Assembly: GCF_001659605.2 (NCBI RefSeq)
Contig: NC_035164.2
Location: 24,524,665-24,588,664 of the forward strand
Source of the DNA: Manihot esculenta
Lineage: Eukaryota > Streptophyta > Magnoliopsida > Malpighiales > Euphorbiaceae
Direction of reading: 5' to 3'
DNA: 64,000 nucleotides
The position numbers and the translations under genes are program-made. Shown in pieces: positions 1 to 10,962 of the stretch. The first letter of the stretch is position 1. Each line of letters starts with the position of its first letter. Below the pieces are notes generated by a model. The model was not told the DNA's origin and searched no databases. It worked only from the letters and a program-made list of their open reading frames with translations.

Positions 1-1855
1 CGTCAAAATCTGTCAAATCTAGAACCACAAGGTCGGCAGAAAGGCATCTCCCTTCAACAAAAACTGGACTATACTGGCAGACTGACTTTGCCACTGACGG
101 GTGGCACTTGGGTCCACTGACCCATAGGGGACACTCTAACCCAGAGACCATCAATCCCAACCTCTCGACGGCCCTCGGAGCAATGAAAGAATGAGATGCA
201 CCAGGGTCCATTAAGGCATAAACATCTGAGCAACCAATGATGAGATTACCTGCCACCACGGTGTTCAATGCATTTGCCTCCTGCTGTGTCATGGTGAAGA
301 TCCGTGCTGGGGCTGATGGACCTTCACCTCTGAAACCCGCTGAAGAAGAGGCTGCCCCTCTCCCTCTACCTCTGCCACTAGCCTGAGTCGTGGCTGGAGC
401 TGCTGGCTGAGCCACACTACCAGAAGCTGTCTGCTGAGACTGTGCCATAAAAGCTGCTCTAGGACACTCCCGAGCCATGTGTCCCTCCTGCCCACACCTA
501 AAGCAGGCTATCGTCCCAACCAGACATACTCCTTTGTGCAGCTTCCCACACTTCCTACATACTGCATTATCTGCACCTGAGCTCGAGCCACTTCCCAATC
601 CCAGACCTGACTTGATCTTGCTCCAGAACTTGTTCTTCTTTGGCTTCTTGGTGGTACTGCTCCACCCCTTACTGCCTGAACTCAGAGAAGAAGGGTCTAA
701 CTTGCCCCCACCTGGGGTCTTGGAACCAGAAGGCTGTGCCACTGATTGTTTAACTTTCCCTTCAATGATTGCACTAGCCTCCATCCTCCGAGCCATGTCC
801 ACTATGGCATGGAAACTCTCCCTCTCTGTTGACTGAATCAAGGAGGAATACCTGGAATGGAGCCTTATGATATACCTCCTTGACTTCTTCTGATCTGTGT
901 CCAGATTCTGCCCAGCAAACGGCAACAGCTCCAAGAATCTGTCTGTATACTCATCCACACTCATCTCATCTGACTGCCTCAACTGCTCAAACTCAATCAT
1001 TTTCAACTCCCTTGAACTGTCAGGGAAAGCCCATCCTACAAACTCATTTGCAAACTCCTCCCATGATAGGCTGTCCAATCTCGGGTTCACATAGTTCTTG
1101 AACCACTCTCGGGCCTTCTTGCATTTCAGTGTGAACCCAGCCATCTGAATGGCTCTACTGTCATCAGCTCCTATCTCATCTGTAATCGTTCTGACCCTCT
1201 CAAGATACACAAATGAATCATCACCGGTTTCAAACTGGGGAGCACCCAACTTCATGTAGTCGGTCATCTTGACCTTGCTCCCTCCAGATGAGCTATGTTT
1301 AGGCATTTGGGTTTCTGGGACAGTAGGTGCTGCTGATGGTGGAGGAGGTGCAGCATCCCCTGGGGTAGGGTTTGCTGTACCTGGGTAGAAGGACGGGGGT
1401 GGGTACATAGGATACTGTGGGTATGGTGGGTAGAAAGATGGGTATGGCATGTGAGAAGGGTAAGGATTAAAACTGGGGTAATCCGATGTACCTCCCATCA
1501 AATACCCGGGATGCTGAGAAAAGGGTGGGTACTGGGGTGGCTGAACAAATCCCGATGCCTGAGTGCCTCCTTGGGACTCTCCCATGCCCTCTCCAGACAT
1601 ACTTACTCCAAGGCTGCCATCCCTCCTCTGATCCACATCCATATCATCCCCCACATCCTCTGACATTCCTCCTTGAACTGTTCCCCTTACTGATCTACTT
1701 CTGTTCATATCCAAAGACCTTCTAGGGTCTCTCACTGCTCTTTCCCTGCTAGATCTGCTAGACATTGCCCTTGGCAATGCAGGGGGACGGGCACTCATGC
1801 CCTCATCCTCCGGTAGTACTCCAGTCAATCGTGCAGATCGACGAGTTCCTCTCAT
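1..1855 (-). CDS. Ty3/gypsy gag-protease, N-terminal part, open to window edge (Tekay/Del-like)
   Basis: An uninterrupted minus-strand frame of about 618 codons starts at the ATG at 1855-1853 and has no stop before the left edge. Residues 1-190 are basic and then Pro/Tyr-rich low complexity. Residues about 205-310 match the retrotransposon gag capsid region (KKAREWFKNY, then EFANEFVGWAFP). Around 437-464 there are two cysteine motifs, CRKCGKLHKGVC and CFRCGQEGHMARECP; the second is a CCHC zinc knuckle at about residues 451-464. An aspartic-protease site, DPGASHSF, has its Asp at residue 550. Gag packages the element RNA and the protease cuts the polyprotein. The paired cysteine motifs and 2-kb LTRs suggest the Tekay/Del chromovirus lineage, which is inference. 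The frame looks intact, so the element may be young. Confidence 0.88.
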   Translation of the reverse strand, partial: MRGTRRSARLTGVLPEDEGMSARPPALPRAMSSRSSRERAVRDPRRSLDMNRSRSVRGTVQGGMSEDVGDDMDVDQRRDGSLGVSMSGEGMGESQGGTQASGFVQPPQYPPFSQHPGYLMGGTSDYPSFNPYPSHMPYPSFYPPYPQYPMYPPPSFYPGTANPTPGDAAPPPPSAAPTVPETQMPKHSSSGGSKVKMTDYMKLGAPQFETGDDSFVYLERVRTITDEIGADDSRAIQMAGFTLKCKKAREWFKNYVNPRLDSLSWEEFANEFVGWAFPDSSRELKMIEFEQLRQSDEMSVDEYTDRFLELLPFAGQNLDTDQKKSRRYIIRLHSRYSSLIQSTERESFHAIVDMARRMEASAIIEGKVKQSVAQPSGSKTPGGGKLDPSSLSSGSKGWSSTTKKPKKNKFWSKIKSGLGLGSGSSSGADNAVCRKCGKLHKGVCLVGTIACFRCGQEGHMARECPRAAFMAQSQQTASGSVAQPAAPATTQASGRGRGRGAASSSAGFRGEGPSAPARIFTMTQQEANALNTVVAGNLIIGCSDVYALMDPGASHSFIAPRAVERLGLMVSGLECPLWVSGPKCHPSVAKSVCQYSPVFVEGRCLSADLVVLDLTDFD

Positions 1856-2110
1856 CCTGTTTACTGAAAAACAGCACACATCACATAAACATTAGCATCA
1901 AATGGTTCATGTGCCAACACATGAACCCGCATCACATACATCACATACATAGCATATCATTAATGCACATGCATATAATCATGGCATTTCACATCATCAT
2001 TCAAGACAGGACTCTAGATCCTATCCTAGTGGACATGATTTTCCTATTGTGCTTGACCTTCTAGAACATCTATGAGCCCGACACTCTAGGTCCGACCATA
2101 TGAACCTAGG

Positions 2111-2122
2111 GCTCTGATACCA
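2111..2122 (-). promoter_or_regulatory. tRNA-Met(i) primer-binding site of the left-edge Ty3 element
   Basis: Read on the minus strand this is TGGTATCAGAGC, the classic plant primer-binding site complementary to initiator Met tRNA. It lies three bases inside the LTR terminus at 2126 and about 255 bases before the gag start. This fixes the orientation (minus) and identifies the neighbouring LTR as the 5' one. Confidence 0.9.
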
Positions 2123-2799
2123 ATCTGTAACAACCCGAAATCCGGACCGCTACCGGCGCTAGGATCCAGATCGGCTTAAGGCCGCTGGGACCCGTAGCAA
2201 GCCTAACATACATCCTGTATACCTGTTTAATCCCATACATGATCAACAATTACATAAAAATTTAAAACTTTTTCATTTAATCATTCATTCACTCATTTAT
2301 TCTTTCATTCATTCTTTCATTCCTTCACCAAGCTTAACCTGTGCATGCACAAATCATAACATAAAGCCTCACACTGGAGTCCTCATCAAATACTCCAATG
2401 GGGTAACATAACATACATTAAGCTTGGTTTACAATAATCATCATTAAACATTTAAGATCATGTACTAGAAAGGGATTAACATTCATACTATGGTCAAGCA
2501 TAACTCTAAACTTCCATAAGCATTATTACATTACATTTCTATACTATACTTTTACATTACATCATATTCATGTCCACATCTAGCTATTACAATAACATAA
2601 CTCTACTCCTGCTGACCTCCTGGTCTACCCTGTACCTGCAAACCTAGGGGTTAAGGGAGAGGGGTGAGCTATAAAGCCCAGTGAGCAGAATAATAACATA
2701 TTCAATTTATATTTTCATGCTTTCATGAAATGCAACACAGCACAAACAAATCACATCAAGGATGGACCTGTCACCAATAGTCCTCTATATAGTCCAATC

Positions 2800-2955
2800 G
2801 TGCCAGGGGTGTAGAATGGGCCTCACTAGTCTTTCTCTTAACATAACATAACATAACATAACATTCCATAGTGCCAGGGGCGTAGAATGGGACTCACTGG
2901 TCTTTCTCTTAACATAGTGCCAGGGGCGTAGAATGGGCCTCACTGGTCTTCCATA
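2800..2955. repeat. Short tandem repeat inside the Tekay-type LTR
   Basis: Three units begin GTGCCAGGGG(C/T)GTAGAATGGG at about 2800, 2871 and 2917. The second interval is 46 bp. The first is stretched to 71 bp by an AACAT micro-repeat. Related LTRs at 15360-17433 and 38761-41272 have different short tandem repeats in the same part of the LTR. Confidence 0.8.
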
Positions 2956-3354
2956 CCGTATCATCATCATAACATATCATACGAGGACTAAAGGATCATT
3001 CAACATCCATCCACATCATCATCAAGTTATGCAATGCAACATATTCGTGAATTCTAATACATACAACCTAGTATATCTCATGGTATACGTGATGCATGTA
3101 TCATGCTCAAAATTTACTTATTTGCTTTGAAACATAAAGAGTTATTCCACTCACCTCTGGCTGAAGCTCTAATGACTCTAAAGCAGCTATCTCACTGCTG
3201 AGGTCCTCGGTTCCTCGGGTCCGAACCTACACAGGTGGACTCAAATGAGGGACCAAACATCCATGAACATGACTCTAAAATACTCCCCAAAAACCCCCTA
3301 AACACCCTAAAACAATCATAGAAATCATGCAAAGGAGGGCTGAACAGGGCACTT

Positions 3355-4302
3355 TTGGCGGCCGAAAGGCCCTCCAGAGCCGAAAGTCATGCACCTTCAG
3401 TGGCACTTTCGGCGGCCGAAGGTTCCCTCTAGAGACGAAACTCATGCATGTTCGGCGGCACCTTCGTCGGCCGAAACTCCCTTCCAGAGCCGAAAGTCCA
3501 CTTTAGGGGGCAGGGTTCGACAGCCGATACATGCTACCAAAGGCAGGTTCGGCGGCCGAAAGAGCCTTCGGCTGTCAAACCTGAGTTCTTCCCAAGGGCA
3601 GAAACTCAGCCTCTTACATGCAAAAAAGCCTCCCAACTCATCCCACATGCATTTACTTATTCTACAACATACAAACTCAAGCCAACAAGCACATAGGGGT
3701 CTCAAACTAGCTTAAACCCCAACCAAAACACATCAAACATGCATATTCAACATACATTGTTCATAAACACACATTTAATCAAAAACTCATCATAAACCTA
3801 CCCATGCATTTCTACCCCAAGAAACTTCATAAAACTTGCTTAAAACATGAAATAAACTATGGATCTACTCTTACCTCTTGAAAAACGAGAGGAAAGACGA
3901 CCCTAGCTTGGAGATGAGGAGAAACCAACTCTTTAGTCTCCAAGCTTCAAAACTTGCTCTTTTGCTCCAATATCTTCAAATCAACATAAAGCTTGTTAAA
4001 ACGTGAAAGATCGGAGGAAAAACATCAAAAACGAACCATGGGAGAGCAAGAACTCACCGTGGCCGAAAATGGGGAGAAAACTCGCCTGTTTCGGCCATGG
4101 AGCTCTTATATAGGTGCTGCCAGACCACCTTTCGGCAGCCTAAAGTGCCTCCAAAAATCATGCAAGTTCGGTGGCCGAACATGAGGTTCGGCGGCGAACC
4201 TTTGAAACTTTCGGAAGCCTAACTTGCCCCCCCAAAACCATCCAATGTTCGGCGGCCGAACTTGAGGTTCGACGGCCGAACTTGAGGTTCGACGGCCGAA
4301 CC
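3355..4302. repeat. Cluster of interrupted palindromes TTCGGC-N-GCCGAA
   Basis: Two groups, about 3355-3580 and 4131-4302, contain many exact or one-off copies of TTCGGCGGCCGAA, interspersed with half sites such as AGAGCCGAAAGT. The two 6-bp arms are inverted repeats around one central base. Translated artefacts of these motifs (FGGR, RRPK, SAAE) account for several spurious short open frames here. The function is unknown. Confidence 0.8.
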
Positions 4303-4477
4303 TGGAAATGCCTCCTTGGTCTTTTTCATTCAAAACTCAATTCCTTTCTTGCTTAAAACCATAAAATACATTAAAAAATTTTATGAAAATATGGTTTTAC
4401 CCTTTTAGAGGTTTCCGACATCCGAGATTCCACCGGACGGTAGGAATTCCGATACCGGAGTCTAGCCGGGTATTACA

Positions 4478-5285
4478 TTGAAGCTCTTCCTCTCTTCTTA
4501 ACATGCTTGCATTTAATGAGGTGGCCGTTTGTCCTATCTACTGTTGGAGGCTTTGCACAGAAATTGCCAATGTCTCTAGCATCTTCTCAAGGTGCTGGTT
4601 GGAACTTAGAGGTGCTGTTTGGGCTTAATTTCCTTGATAACTTTGGTAGTTGTTAGCTCCAGCATAGACGTAGTTTGGATGGTCTCCCCAACCTGAATTG
4701 TATGTGAAAGTGTTGCCCTAGGTCCTGACTTGCTGGCCAAGTTGAATTCTTGGTTGCCCAAGTGCTACCCATGCCGCTCATATCTTGCATTGATGAGGTG
4801 GAGCCTCTCTTTTGAATTTTGAATTTTGAATGTGCAAGACTTTGGCTTATTTGGCAAGCTGAATTTGAATTTAAAATTTGAATGTGCATCTTCTAAAGAT
4901 TTGGCTTCTTCAATAAGGAAAAGGATTCTTGAAGATCTTGAATTTTAAATTGCTTTGAACTTTCCTTGTTTGCAACTTTCCTTGTTTGCAACTTTCCTTA
5001 TTTAGCACTTTCCTTAATGAGCTGAATCTTGATTTTGAATTTTGACTTCTCTTAAGGATTTGAAATTTGAATTTCAAAATATTTCCTTATTTGGCTCCTT
5101 TCAAGTTGCACTTGGCATGCTTGCTCTCCTTTGCTCCATTTTAGGCAGTTTTAGGGGCATTTTCACTAAATTGTCTCTTTACACCATTTTCTGCAAAATA
5201 AGATCAAAATCATAAAATTAGACAGAAAAAATGTAAATTAACATCAATAATGTCATGATAAATTGGTCTAAAATATGCTCTATCA
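4478..5285 (-). mobile_element. Athila-like fragment: partial LTR fused to a gag fragment
   Basis: The right end, CTCTATCA at 5285, equals the terminus of the Athila-type LTRs ending at 21270 and 35617. From about 4700 to 5285 the sequence aligns with the U3 half of those LTRs. From about 4490 to 4700 it instead resembles the gag linker near 12090-12230 (the stretch around GGTGGTCTCTCCAA). An internal deletion has therefore joined U3 to gag. The left side is cut at the LTR terminus at 4477. No intact gene remains. Confidence 0.65.
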
Positions 5286-5679
5286 GTACTGTACTTCCTA
5301 AGTTTTTCTATTGGAGGTCTAGATTGTGCCTGGGTTACAACAGATGGGGGAACCTGCTACATGTGGTGGTGGTACCTCTAGCACATTTTGTGTAACCCTC
5401 CTAAGTAACTCAGCTATTTGCTAAAATAATGTATCCTGCCCTAGTCCGCCAGCAACAGTAGGTGCAATTGCCTCAGAGGGAGCATGACTCTCTACCTCTT
5501 CATCTACTGCTCTCTATGACTCAGATGACATCTTCTATCAAACTTAAAGACACAAAGAAGAGATTTACATCAGAATCATATCATAGCTGTAACTCATTTT
5601 GGCATGTACATATATGAGACATATACACATACATACTATGACATAGAATCGCCAAAATCTTTACTCTGATACTATTAAT
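5286..5679 (-). pseudogene. Broken gag N-terminus of another Ty3 element, with leader
   Basis: On the minus strand a frame starts MSSES near 5532 and continues with several stops through a Glu/Pro-rich stretch, QIAELLRRVTQNV and then a decayed proline-rich and PIEK-like run. This resembles the start of chromovirus gag proteins. A degenerate tRNA-Met primer-binding site lies at 5663-5674 (10 of 12 bases match), next to the LTR terminus at 5680. The Athila-like fragment ending at 5285 interrupts this gag. Confidence 0.5.
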
Positions 5680-7729
5680 TGTAACACCCCTTACCCTATC
5701 AAAATGTAGACAGAGCAAGGATTGTCACAAACTATACCTTTTTAGACATATCATGATTGAACAATTTCTTTTATCTGTAATTACCAAGTTTTTAAGTAGT
5801 CCAAGTAAATTTTATAAGGTGATTAAAGTACATGTGAGATTTTAAATCAAAAATTTTAGCAGAGTCTCCTTTGTTTCATCAACATTTCGACCTGTAGCAC
5901 ATATGAAAAGTACATGTAAAATTATCAACTGTTATTTGACATCTTACTATTCTTTGATTTACATAACTTTCATAACTCACTCTATTTAATATTTACATGC
6001 CAAAATATAATTGTACTATGACTCAGAGACTCAAAACAACCAGCTATGATAATGGCCTTGATCTCTGATGTAGATCTCTGATGAACTCCGCGTACCTACT
6101 TTATCTACAACCTGCGTGAGGTAAAAATCAACACGTTGAGCTAATGCTCAGTGGGTGTTAGCAAACAAATAAAAAAATAGACCAAACATGTTCATGTATA
6201 TAGATAATCAAGTAAACAATTACAAGCTGTCAAATGTAGTTAACATGATACAAAACATACTTGTCAACTTCTTGATATAAAATATGAGTGCCATATGTAT
6301 CCTTGTGTATGACAAGAATTTCCTTCATATTCGGTAAAAACATCTTCTTTAGTATTTATTGCACATTTTCTATTTATACTAGATCACCATAGCTTAGTGC
6401 ATGAAATAGATGCAAACATATTAACATTCACTGATAAGTTCTCAAAATCAAGTATCAATCTTAATTAAGTTCTCAGCCCTTATAAACACATAGTAGGGTT
6501 GACTAGGTAGATAAGGAGTTATAACGGTAGGCATAGGGTGTCGAACAGTAGACTCAGAAGCCAAAACTGTGATAGCAGGGCTCTGTGGCCATGCTTATGA
6601 GGTACCTGATATGTAACCTCAAACATATAGATCATGTATCGGTAGCAGTAATGCGAACTTTGTATGTTTATATGGCATGCCATACCCTTAAGCTAACCTC
6701 GACTCTTATTATGTTTACCAGGGCCAAGTATCATTAATTCAATGTAAATGCATATCATTTGAACCTATTTGAATTCATTTCCAAAATACATATATCATAT
6801 GTCAAAGTTAACAAAATGAGAAACTCATGGCAAATAGTGCAAAACTTTGTCAACATAGCATTCCAATATTGTGTCAAGTTAACTCACTTTTTATATTTCA
6901 TACCACTAATAAGTAAAGAATGAAAAGTTTTGCTCAAATCATCATGCACAAATAGGTGTTATTGTCAAACAAGCACGTGTGAATATCAGGTACGATAAGC
7001 AAGTACGTGCGTAATTCTCACCGATTAAGCAAGCATGTCAATTTTCATGCATTCCAATTTGAAAAAATAAATTGCATTCTGCTATATATTGCATAAACTT
7101 TTCAAGCAGTTTAGAATTATAATTTGACTTCATTTTCTTCATAACAAATATACATTTATGTTTTATCTTTCCAACAAGGTATAATTCATGCAAATTTGAT
7201 TACCCTCACTTAAGTTATGAATTTCTCTTTACAAGCTGCTCAACAAGGTCTTAATCAGTCCAGTATTGGTACTTGTTTATAGTATCACAAAACATATCAG
7301 ATTCATGCATTTTCATACAAATTCAAGCTTAAGTGTCTTCTATAAAGTTTTAGGTATACTTTTTAGGATTCATTTGGAACTGATATTAATAAATTTCACT
7401 GAGTACATAATTAGTTATAGTATAATAAATACACTCTATTCTGGATGCACTATCACTGTGTCCAGTTTAGGTTCACTTGCAATTTTCATCATCTTACCTA
7501 CAAATTCAGAATTTGATCAACTCATGAAAGTTTTATTTATTTGTCTCAGCTTTCATTTGGTATAACTTAGGCCTAATTTTAATAAATACACAATAAATTA
7601 TGAAGTTGTTAACAGAAGCTGCCCTGTGACAGCCTATTTTGCCAGGTTTGCACTTTTAGCTCTCATGTTAAATTTCTTTACTTTAAACCTTTTAAACATC
7701 CTTTTAACATTCATATAACATATTTATAC
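5680..7729 (-). mobile_element. Old AT-rich LTR of the interrupted Ty3 element
   Basis: The left terminus reads TGTAACACCCC on the plus strand (GGGGTGTTACA on the minus strand) and sits beside the degenerate primer-binding site, so this is a 5' LTR read on the minus strand. The remaining ~2 kb is AT-rich and has no convincing gene; the open frame at 7266-7565 has no recognisable protein features. The right boundary is uncertain because a CRM-like LTR starts at 7730. A possible natural 5' terminus is TGTCACAGGG near 7632. Confidence 0.5.
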
Positions 7730-8011
7730 TGATAAAGGACTATTTAGACTCCGTCAGAGATTTTGACCAATATCGTTTGGCTAAGACGAAATGAGAGAAA
7801 AAAATAGGCTAAAAGACGAAAAGTCTTATTAAAATTTCTCAAAGATTGAAAAGTGTCTTTCTAATAGCCAAGGGAGGCTATTTATAATGAAAACAAAACC
7901 CTAATATGTAAAATTATGAAAATACCCAAAATATCCAAAAAAAAATTAAAATAGAAAAGTTAGCCCCGGTCCAAATCTACCGTAAAATCCAAGGCCAATT
8001 GCTCCATGTCA
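7730..8011 (-). mobile_element. 3' LTR of a CRM-like element, internally shortened
   Basis: Minus-strand sequence from TGACATGGAGC (8011) to CCTTTATCA (7730) aligns with the 409-bp LTR at 35925-36333 and the 406-bp LTR at 49592-49997. It lacks about 130 bp in its first half. The coding frame at 7960-8646 ends 52 bp inside this LTR, the same overlap seen at 49592-49643. Confidence 0.75.
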
Positions 8012-8646
8012 TTCGCTTCCACTTGTAAAGAACTCGACCTCGAGTTGTCATCAGTAGGGTAGTACTGAAATAGATCTGCCATATTAAACGTCTTAGAAAT
8101 TTTCATCTCATGTGGGAGGTCAAGAACATAGGCATTGTCATTGATCTTCTGAATGATCCGGAATGGACCAATCTTCGTGGCGTCAAGCGTTTTCAGTCCT
8201 CCACCACGCTCCTTGCATAAATACACCATAACTTGGTCACCGACATTGAAGTACTTGAAACGCCTATGTTTATTAGCTGTAGCTTTATATTTGTCATTGG
8301 CTTCTATAAGGCATTGTTGTACTTGATTGAAAACATCCACGTGCTGCTTTGCTAAGTTGCTTGCTACAATACTGTTGTGAGAACCTGTGGGAAGAGCAAT
8401 AAGATCAACTGTATGTGCTGGGACTTTTCCGTACACAATAGCAAACGGTGATATCTTTACAGAGTTATGGACAACACTATTGTAAGCAAATTCCACCTGG
8501 TCTTGGAGGATTTCACTCTCTTTTGGACTCATCTTGTAATGAGGCAGATTCGGTAGTTTTGATCCAGGAATGAGATCAATCTGATATTGGATATCCCGCA
8601 GAGGTCTTTGCCTTTGCTGAATTTTCTCTCTCAATGATTTGGGCAA
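7960..8646 (-). CDS. In-frame fusion of RT start to integrase end (deleted CRM-like pol)
   Basis: This is a 228-residue open frame. Residues about 16-52 are the linker and start of a Ty3 reverse transcriptase (DIQYQIDLIPGSKLP, YKMSPKESEILQDQVE). It jumps directly to the integrase C-terminal part (FAYNSVVHNSVKISPFAIVYG) and continues through the [15 protein letters not shown] segment. It ends in a DDNSRSSSLQVEAND tail that runs into the LTR. All RT palm motifs, RNase H and the integrase catalytic core are missing. Either the deletion was precisely in frame or the frame has stayed open by chance. The first ~14 residues may come from the adjoining sequence, so the true junction is near 8605. It cannot encode a working enzyme. 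Confidence 0.75.
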   Translation of the reverse strand: MPKSLREKIQQRQRPLRDIQYQIDLIPGSKLPNLPHYKMSPKESEILQDQVEFAYNSVVHNSVKISPFAIVYGKVPAHTVDLIALPTGSHNSIVASNLAKQHVDVFNQVQQCLIEANDKYKATANKHRRFKYFNVGDQVMVYLCKERGGGLKTLDATKIGPFRIIQKINDNAYVLDLPHEMKISKTFNMADLFQYYPTDDNSRSSSLQVEANDMEQLALDFTVDLDRG

Positions 8647-8649
8647 ATC

Positions 8650-9237
8650 AACACCAATTGCTAAATCAAGTCATGTTAAGTTCATTCACACAACTTTCAA
8701 TTCATTCTCTCAATTGATGGTCATCAATATATTTTTCACCATGGCAAACTCAAAGATTCAATTCAAAAGGCAATTCTCAAACATGAATACAACTCACTGC
8801 AATTGATTCAACATAAGTTTAAAGAGTTATTACATCAATGGGGTCATGGAAAGAAAAACTCATCCAACATAGTTCATCAGTTTGAGTAGAGCAAAACAAA
8901 AAGAAGAAGAAGGTTGTGGTTGTGTGTGTTTTATTGAAAGCATAAACTAAAAAAAAATTTCAACTGTGGCTATTCAAACTGAAAGAAACTCAAAACTGAA
9001 AGGAAAAGAAAAAATTTCGCAATTCTAAAAGCATTGTGAATTTGTAGAAGAAGAAAGGAAGAAGAAGAGGAGAAGAGAAGAAGAGAAGAAGAGAGAGGAA
9101 GAAGAAGAAGAGATATGCACCCCCACACTTAAATCATGCATTGTCCTCAATGTGTAAGAAACATAAAAGTACAAAGAAAACTGAATACTCCTCTAGGGAG
9201 TAAGGTGCATAGTGCGATTCACTTAGGCTGAAGGATG
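8650..9237 (-). other. 3' untranslated part of the Athila-like element
   Basis: No gene is seen in these ~590 bases. A GAA/GAG-rich purine tract occupies 9046-9112 on the plus strand (pyrimidines on the element's sense strand, so it is not its polypurine tract). The stretch CCCCACACTTAAATCATGCA follows. The region lies directly after the integrase stop. Confidence 0.5.
9046..9112. repeat. GAA/GAG purine microsatellite
   Basis: An imperfect run of GAAGAAGA and GAGAAGA units, almost purely purine for about 65 bases on the plus strand. Confidence 0.8.
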
Positions 9238-10602
9238 TTATAGTGGAATTTCTTCCACCACTTGTACTGCGAATCCTTCAAAGTATGGCTCCAGACGATG
9301 TCCATTCACCTTGAAGATTTTTTCAGTCTCTATGCTTCGGATGTCTACAGCTCCATGTGGGTAGGCATGTTCTACAATGAATGGTCCAATCCACCTAGAC
9401 CGTAGCTTTCCTGGAAACAATTTCAAACGAGAGTCAAAGAGTAAGACTTTATCACCAACTTTAAATTGTTTTCTTGAAAGATGACTGTCATGGGAGGCTT
9501 TGGTTTTTATTTTGTAGTTCCAAGAATTCTCATATGCATCTCGTCTTATCTCCTCTAGCTCTTGCAGTTGTAATTTGCGATGGTGGCCAGCTTCCTTAAG
9601 GTCCATGTTGCAGTTCTTTACAGCCCAATAGGCCTTGTGTTCAAGTTCAACTAGGAGGTGGCAAGCTTTCCCATAGACCAATCTATAGGAGGACATGCCT
9701 ATGGGAGTCTTGTAGGCTGTTCTGTAGGCCCATAAAGCATCTTCTAACCTTGTACTCCAGTCCTTTCGGTTAGGAGGCACTGTCTTTTCAAGGATGGCCT
9801 TGATTTCTCTATTGGACACTTCAGCTTGCCCATTTGTCTGAGGGTGGTATGTTGTGGATGTTCTATGGATCACATTGTGCTTTCTGAGAAGGCTTTCAAC
9901 TACCTTATTGCAGAAATGGGTCCCTCTGTCACTGATGATTGCCTTACGTACTCCATGTTTGGTAAAGATGTTGGTCTTCACAAAGTCTACTACTGCCTTG
10001 GCATCATCAGTCTTAGTTGCTCTAGCTTCCACCCATTTGGACACATAATCCACTGCAAGGATGATGTAAGTGTATCCAAAGGATGGTGGGAATGGGCCCA
10101 TGAAGTCTATGCCCCAAACATCAAATACCTCACAGACCATGATGGGATTCTGTGGCATTTGATTTCTTTTGCTCAGATTTCCAGTCTGTTGACACCTAGC
10201 ACATGATCTGCAAAACAGAAAGGCATCTCAAAAAATGGTGGGCCAAAACAAGCCACTTTCAAGTATCTTATGAGCAGTCTTTCTTAGACCAAAGTGTCCA
10301 CCACAACTATATGAATGACAAAAAGTAAGCACAGAAGCTATTTCTTGGTCAGGAATACATCTCCTTATCATTTGGTCAGCACAATGTTTCCACAAATATG
10401 GTTCATCCCAAACATAGTACCTGGCATCTTTCTTTATCTTGTCTTTGGTGTGTTTTGGCATGTCAGAAGGCAAGTTACCTGTGGCCAAGTAGTTCACCAT
10501 GTCTGCGTACCATGGTTCATCAGATTGAGCAAGGAAGATTTGTTCAAGTAGGTCTTCCTTACATTCTTCAGATTCTGAAAGGTGCTCTTGGCTTGGCTGC
10601 AA
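9238..10602 (-). pseudogene. Athila-like integrase, one nonsense codon
   Basis: The two open pieces 10602-10228 and 10158-9238 are in the same frame and are separated by a TGA at 10230-10228 and a short readable stretch. The first piece carries the histidine half of the HHCC zinc-binding domain (CHSYSCGGHFG), and the cysteine half (CARCQQTG) follows the TGA. The catalytic core has the expected [21 protein letters not shown] and [11 protein letters not shown]. The C-terminus has a [18 protein letters not shown] segment typical of this family. Integrase inserts the cDNA copy into host DNA. Apart from the nonsense codon the domain appears complete. Confidence 0.85.
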
Positions 10603-10635
10603 AGGGGGATTGGAAGAGCTTGCTTGTGTTGGAGT

Positions 10636-10962
10636 CTATGGAACATGGTTAAGCGGCCGAAGGATTTCTGTATTTGACGGCCGAAAGTCAGTTGAGTTCG
10701 GATGCCAAGAGATCATGGCTTCAGTCTGTGCTGGGGGCTGAGGTGAAAGATACGACGTCTGAAAGGCAGTTGGATTCGGCGGCCGAAGGAGGTCTGGATT
10801 CGGCTGCCAAAAGTTTTCAAGGTGTTGGGCAGGCAGTGGCGATGGTTTCTGCGTCTGGAGGGCAGTCATGTTTGGCGGCCGAAGGAGGTCTGGATTCGGT
10901 TGCCGAAAGTCTTCAGTCTGCGCAACATTAATCTGTTGGATACTGCAAACAGTTTCTTTCAA
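10636..10962 (-). CDS. 108-residue repeat-coded linker between protease and integrase
   Basis: This frame overlaps the end of the protease frame by four bases and stops 34 bases before the integrase frame. The peptide is Pro/Asn/Gln-rich and repeats QPNPDLLRPPN and close variants about five times. Each repeat arises from a TTCGGC...GCCGAA motif on the plus strand. It has no enzyme motif and occupies the place where reverse transcriptase should be. It may be a chance open frame over a repeat array rather than a protein. Confidence 0.4.
   Translation of the reverse strand: MKETVCSIQQINVAQTEDFRQPNPDLLRPPNMTALQTQKPSPLPAQHLENFWQPNPDLLRPPNPTAFQTSYLSPQPPAQTEAMISWHPNSTDFRPSNTEILRPLNHVP

Larger units (their letters stand above)
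2126..4477 (-). mobile_element. 5' LTR (2,352 bp) of the left-edge Tekay-like element
   Basis: On the minus strand the LTR begins TGTAATACCCGGC at 4477 and ends GGGTTGTTACA at 2126, giving TG...CA termini next to a tRNA-Met primer-binding site. Related LTRs occur at 15360-17433, 38761-41272, 43518-46029 and from 63592. It is non-coding. It contains a short tandem repeat (2800-2955) and a cluster of TTCGGC...GCCGAA motifs. The partner 3' LTR lies outside the window, so no target-site duplication can be checked; the five bases outside the right end are TTGAA. Confidence 0.88.

Noticed and set aside
9046..9112. Polypurine tract of the Athila-like element
   Set aside because: The purines are on the plus strand whereas the element reads on the minus strand, and no LTR terminus follows.
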